A stretch of DNA of 60,000 bases. Source: Tubiluchus corallicola (lineage: Eukaryota; Priapulida; Priapulimorpha; Priapulimorphida; Tubiluchidae). Location: contig JAQGDQ010000125.1 in assembly GCA_030141605.1 (NCBI GenBank), positions 374,001-434,000 of the forward strand, given 5' to 3'. Below the pieces are notes generated by a model. The model saw only the letters and a program-made list of their open reading frames with translations, searched no databases and was not told the DNA's origin. The translations under genes were made by a program, and so were the position numbers. Below, in pieces: positions 46,824-60,000 of the stretch. The stretch's first letter is position 1; every line of letters starts with the position of its first letter.

Positions 46824-48659
46824 ATATTTTTCTGCCGCCTTATTTCTTATATGTACATTTGCTGAAAATTCCTGTTGCGAGGCACGCATATCTTTGTAAG
46901 TTCATATAACATTACATAATATTAAATTTATGGGATTCATATGCTTGGAGCAACAAAGCAGTAGTTAACTTGAAGTCAGTGTACAGAATTTTAACAAATA
47001 CATGCAGACTAGTGAACTTTTTAGATTAGTAACCCACAAGTACGATAAATTAGTGTCAGAGAGCTTTCAATTTCTTGTCGACAGTAGCTCGCAAAGCAGT
47101 TCACACTTGCGAGTTTGCTGTCAGAGAGAAAATTCACTAGTGTGAATGCGTTGTTAAGCTTCTCCATTGTGTTACAGTACTTTTGGTGTACAGATGGGAC
47201 CAAGTATAAAGTTGGAATATAACATAATTATATTATTATCGTGCTGTGATGAAGGTTTCGTGATAATACTGAGCATGTCATTATTTAATCCACCCACTTG
47301 CTGTGCCATAATGGTTTTCACGCTACTCACCAAAGTGCTGTTAGAAGTGTAATTCGCAGTGTTATTTTTATTTTTAAGAGTTGAACGTTCATATTCGTTT
47401 GTGATGCGGACCAGCCAGTGAACTTTCATGCTGAATTGTTATTTAAATGATGTACTAAATAAAACAGGTAATGTGATGCCAGATACAAATTTAATGTATC
47501 TCTAAACTTTTTGTTTAGTGACTGTAATCCATTGATAGGTAGTGAACAAAAAGGCAATTTTTGTTTGTGACACTATTAAACTGATTATTTGAACAAATTT
47601 ACCACAATCAGTTTTTACTGTTTCGAAAAACGTTTCAGATGTGTTCAGAAGTATCAAGTTGTTTTAATGAAAAATAAATTATTTTGTATCCACTTTTGTA
47701 AGTTTCTGCTTATTACTGCTCCTTTTGTAAGTTTCTAATTTATAAAAATTCTGTATACTAATGACTAGCCTTTTCTGCAATATATTTTTTGAGACTACTG
47801 CTCCAGCTCTTTTGAAGAGCAAAAAATAAATAAAACCACCCACAAGAAGATTAGTGGAAATAATAGGTTTTAATATTAAAGAAATTATTTATAAAAACAG
47901 GTTTATGCTTTTGTACTTGACATTATAATGCCAAACTATTACTAATATCAACGTCAATATCAGTGATTATACAGAGAAACCTATGTAGACTAAAGCATAT
48001 GCAAATAACAGTAACATAACACTTTGTTTTCAATGAATAAAAATCATATTTTAGGAGATCAGCTATTAAGAATAAATTCAACTAAATGTAACAGAGCAAA
48101 CAAAAGCCAAACAACAAAAAGTAAAAAACTGTAAATGGCAACTTCCTAACTTGACAATTCTAGAAAATAAAAAAAACAGGATATTATATTTGAAAGGATC
48201 ACAATTTAATTTCCCGCAGACAGCTGCAAGTAAATGTGCTAGAAACATATGATTAAAATGGTAAAGAATTATTGCTATATAAGTATTATAGTCTAGAAGT
48301 ATATAACAAAATGAATTTTGTGAATGTCAGCATAATGTACTTGATAAAATCTAAACAAATAATTGAAAATACTGTTAGTGCAGCGAAACAATTCAAAACT
48401 ATTGACTCGTGAAGTATTATTACTATATGATTCCTGCAGTATAGATATGTACAGCAAAATTTGTTTTGCCAATGTGGAAGACAACAATGCACTTGAGGGA
48501 ATTCACACAAATATTAATGAATATACAGCGAATGAAACTGATAATGACTAAAAAAGGAGATAAATAACTCAAGTGTTGTAAACTACATACTAAAATAACA
48601 CTACAAAAAAACAAAAACTTCTTTTTTAGTAAAAGAGCTTCTGCTCTATGCTTTCTGTT
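46824..48659. other. GCC2 3' flank
   Basis: No coding signal on either strand. It includes the GCC2 3' UTR with AATAAA at 47458-47463. The rest is AT-rich single-copy-looking sequence. Confidence 0.5.
47458..47463 (+). terminator. Candidate GCC2 poly(A) signal
   Basis: AATAAA about 635 bases after the stop codon. A second AATAAA lies near 47686, so the end of the transcript is uncertain. Confidence 0.4.
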
Positions 48660-48661
48660 TA

Positions 48662-49872
48662 CAGTATAATCCACTTATAACGAGACCTGGTATAATGAGT
48701 CTGTTGTTATTATGAGCAAATTTCAGTCCTGCCAAATCTTAGGCTTATATAATACATTTGAAAATATATTTGAACCTTGCTTACAGTGAGCTCCGATATT
48801 ATGAGATCTTGCTTATTACGAGGGAATTTTACTGCCCTATGACTGGGTTTTCCCCTAGCGAGTGCGAGGTCTAAAACAGTGGGTAAAATTTCAATAGGCA
48901 CCGTTCACCAAGGCAAAAAGGTCAATGCACCCGGTGGTGATTAATTTATTGATTGTGCATAAAAAATATGTATGAATGTATCAAGTACAGCACATATTGC
49001 TGGTAGGTCTGCATGCGGTTGTACTTGTTCTGCTATAATTAAGCAGACAATGATTCAGACACAGCAAAGACCAGTTTGTCAATATGTTAGCCTAAATGAC
49101 ACAGTCTAAATTTTTGTTTTTTTTGTGTCCTCGCCTGGAACTGATAATGACATGTTCTCATGTCTCTCATAACTTGTCAGCTTCTTGACCAAGCTCTGCT
49201 CTGGTACAATTTGATGTAAAGCAGGCAAAAATAACCAAGTTTTTCAAAAAATAAGCTCTCATACTTTGCAAACTAAATAATTCTGTGACTTTTCAAAGTT
49301 CAATTTTAAATAAAAATACTTTTAAATAAATAATTACCGTGATTTTACATTACGTAAAACATAAGCATGGTTTAACTATTATATCCAACGTAGGTCCTGC
49401 TGAAATACTTATAATCATAACTAATGCACATGCGCACAGCTATTTAAATAAAAACAGAGATATCCAGGCGAAGTCGTTTTCTACCCACACAGGCATCGAA
49501 GGTCTTGCATATGTTTATACTGTAGCACCACGTAAAACACAAGTTCTCAGCTATCGGCAGACGATACAATGAATCACAGCAGCTGTAACTCACATGGCAA
49601 TTTTATGCAGGGACTTATTCCATAAATGCTGACATAATCCTGGAAATAACAGTTTGTACACTATAAGTTTACTCTTTTGTGACAAAATAGTTACTGAACA
49701 GTGGCACTCATTAAGAAACTTGTGCCAGTCTCAAAAGAAAGTGTTCTTTTCATCATTACATCGTTCAATCCTGCACATACACACAGAAAATTGACTTTGG
49801 CTATAACGAGACTCAGTTATAGCAAGCAAAATTTCATGGTCTCTCAAAACTCATTACAAGCAGATTATACTG
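48662..49872. mobile_element. Tigger-like non-autonomous element (1.2 kb)
   Basis: Begins CAGTATAATCCACTTATAAC and its right end read inward is CAGTATAATCTGCTTGTAAT; TA flanks both sides (48660-48661, 49873-49874). Subterminal words such as TATAACGAG and TATTATGAG recur in both arms, a pogo/Tigger habit. No transposase is visible. It fills the space between the GCC2 and HELLS 3' ends. Confidence 0.75.
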
Positions 49873-49951
49873 TATTACAATAATATAGGAAAGCATTATG
49901 AATACAAACTTTAGGTCAATAAATCGCTAAACAGTTTTGTATATGATGTCG

Positions 49952-60000
<10,049 letters not shown>

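Noticed and set aside
48286-48674. Several 60-83 aa frames on both strands
   Set aside because: AT-rich composition, mutually overlapping, no domain and no splice-site support.

Overview
The window is AT-rich nuclear DNA from an intron-rich animal, most likely an invertebrate. Six of its seven genes belong to conserved eukaryotic families; most have many short exons with GT-AG introns of a few hundred bases to several kb, and the noncoding DNA is full of decayed DNA transposons and LINE ends. I cannot name the species. There is no bacterial-style operon, CRISPR array, tRNA or rRNA that I can support.

Layout, left to right. 691-2555 (-): an unrecognised five-exon gene (216 aa) with an 18-nt microexon. 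4397-26264 (-): a complete 21-exon MCM3 gene (827 aa), a subunit of the replicative helicase. Its largest intron (10036-17879) contains, on the opposite strand, an intronless mitochondrial-type deoxynucleoside kinase (TK2/dNK-like, 12019-12798). 26265-27114: a compact divergent promoter region with a strong E2F-type site. 27115-34943 (+): eight-exon TSEN34, the catalytic tRNA-splicing endonuclease subunit, with a dead pogo/Tigger transposase in intron 1. 36432-42556 (-): a BAG3/starvin-type co-chaperone with a WW domain, four IPI motifs and a BAG domain. 42557-44552: a second divergent intergenic region. 44553-46823 (+): a GRIP-domain golgin of the GCC2/GCC185 family in one coding exon. 49952-60000 (-): 15 exons of HELLS/LSH, a SNF2 chromatin remodeller, whose N-terminus lies beyond the right edge.

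All exon models were built by reading splice sites by eye. For MCM3, TSEN34, BAG3-like, HELLS and the unknown gene every intron phase matches, and each complete model adds up to a whole number of codons. MCM3, the kinase and HELLS are all linked to DNA replication or its chromatin, but their closeness may be chance.

Repeats include several MITE-like elements with terminal inverted repeats and TA or 8-bp target duplications, two LINE remnants, five local tandem duplications and a 63-bp minisatellite that fills almost an entire HELLS intron. I did not find a clearly new multi-gene system. The most original items are the unrecognised microexon gene, the kinase nested in MCM3, the splice-site-bearing minisatellite intron and the expanded IPI-motif set of the BAG3-like protein.
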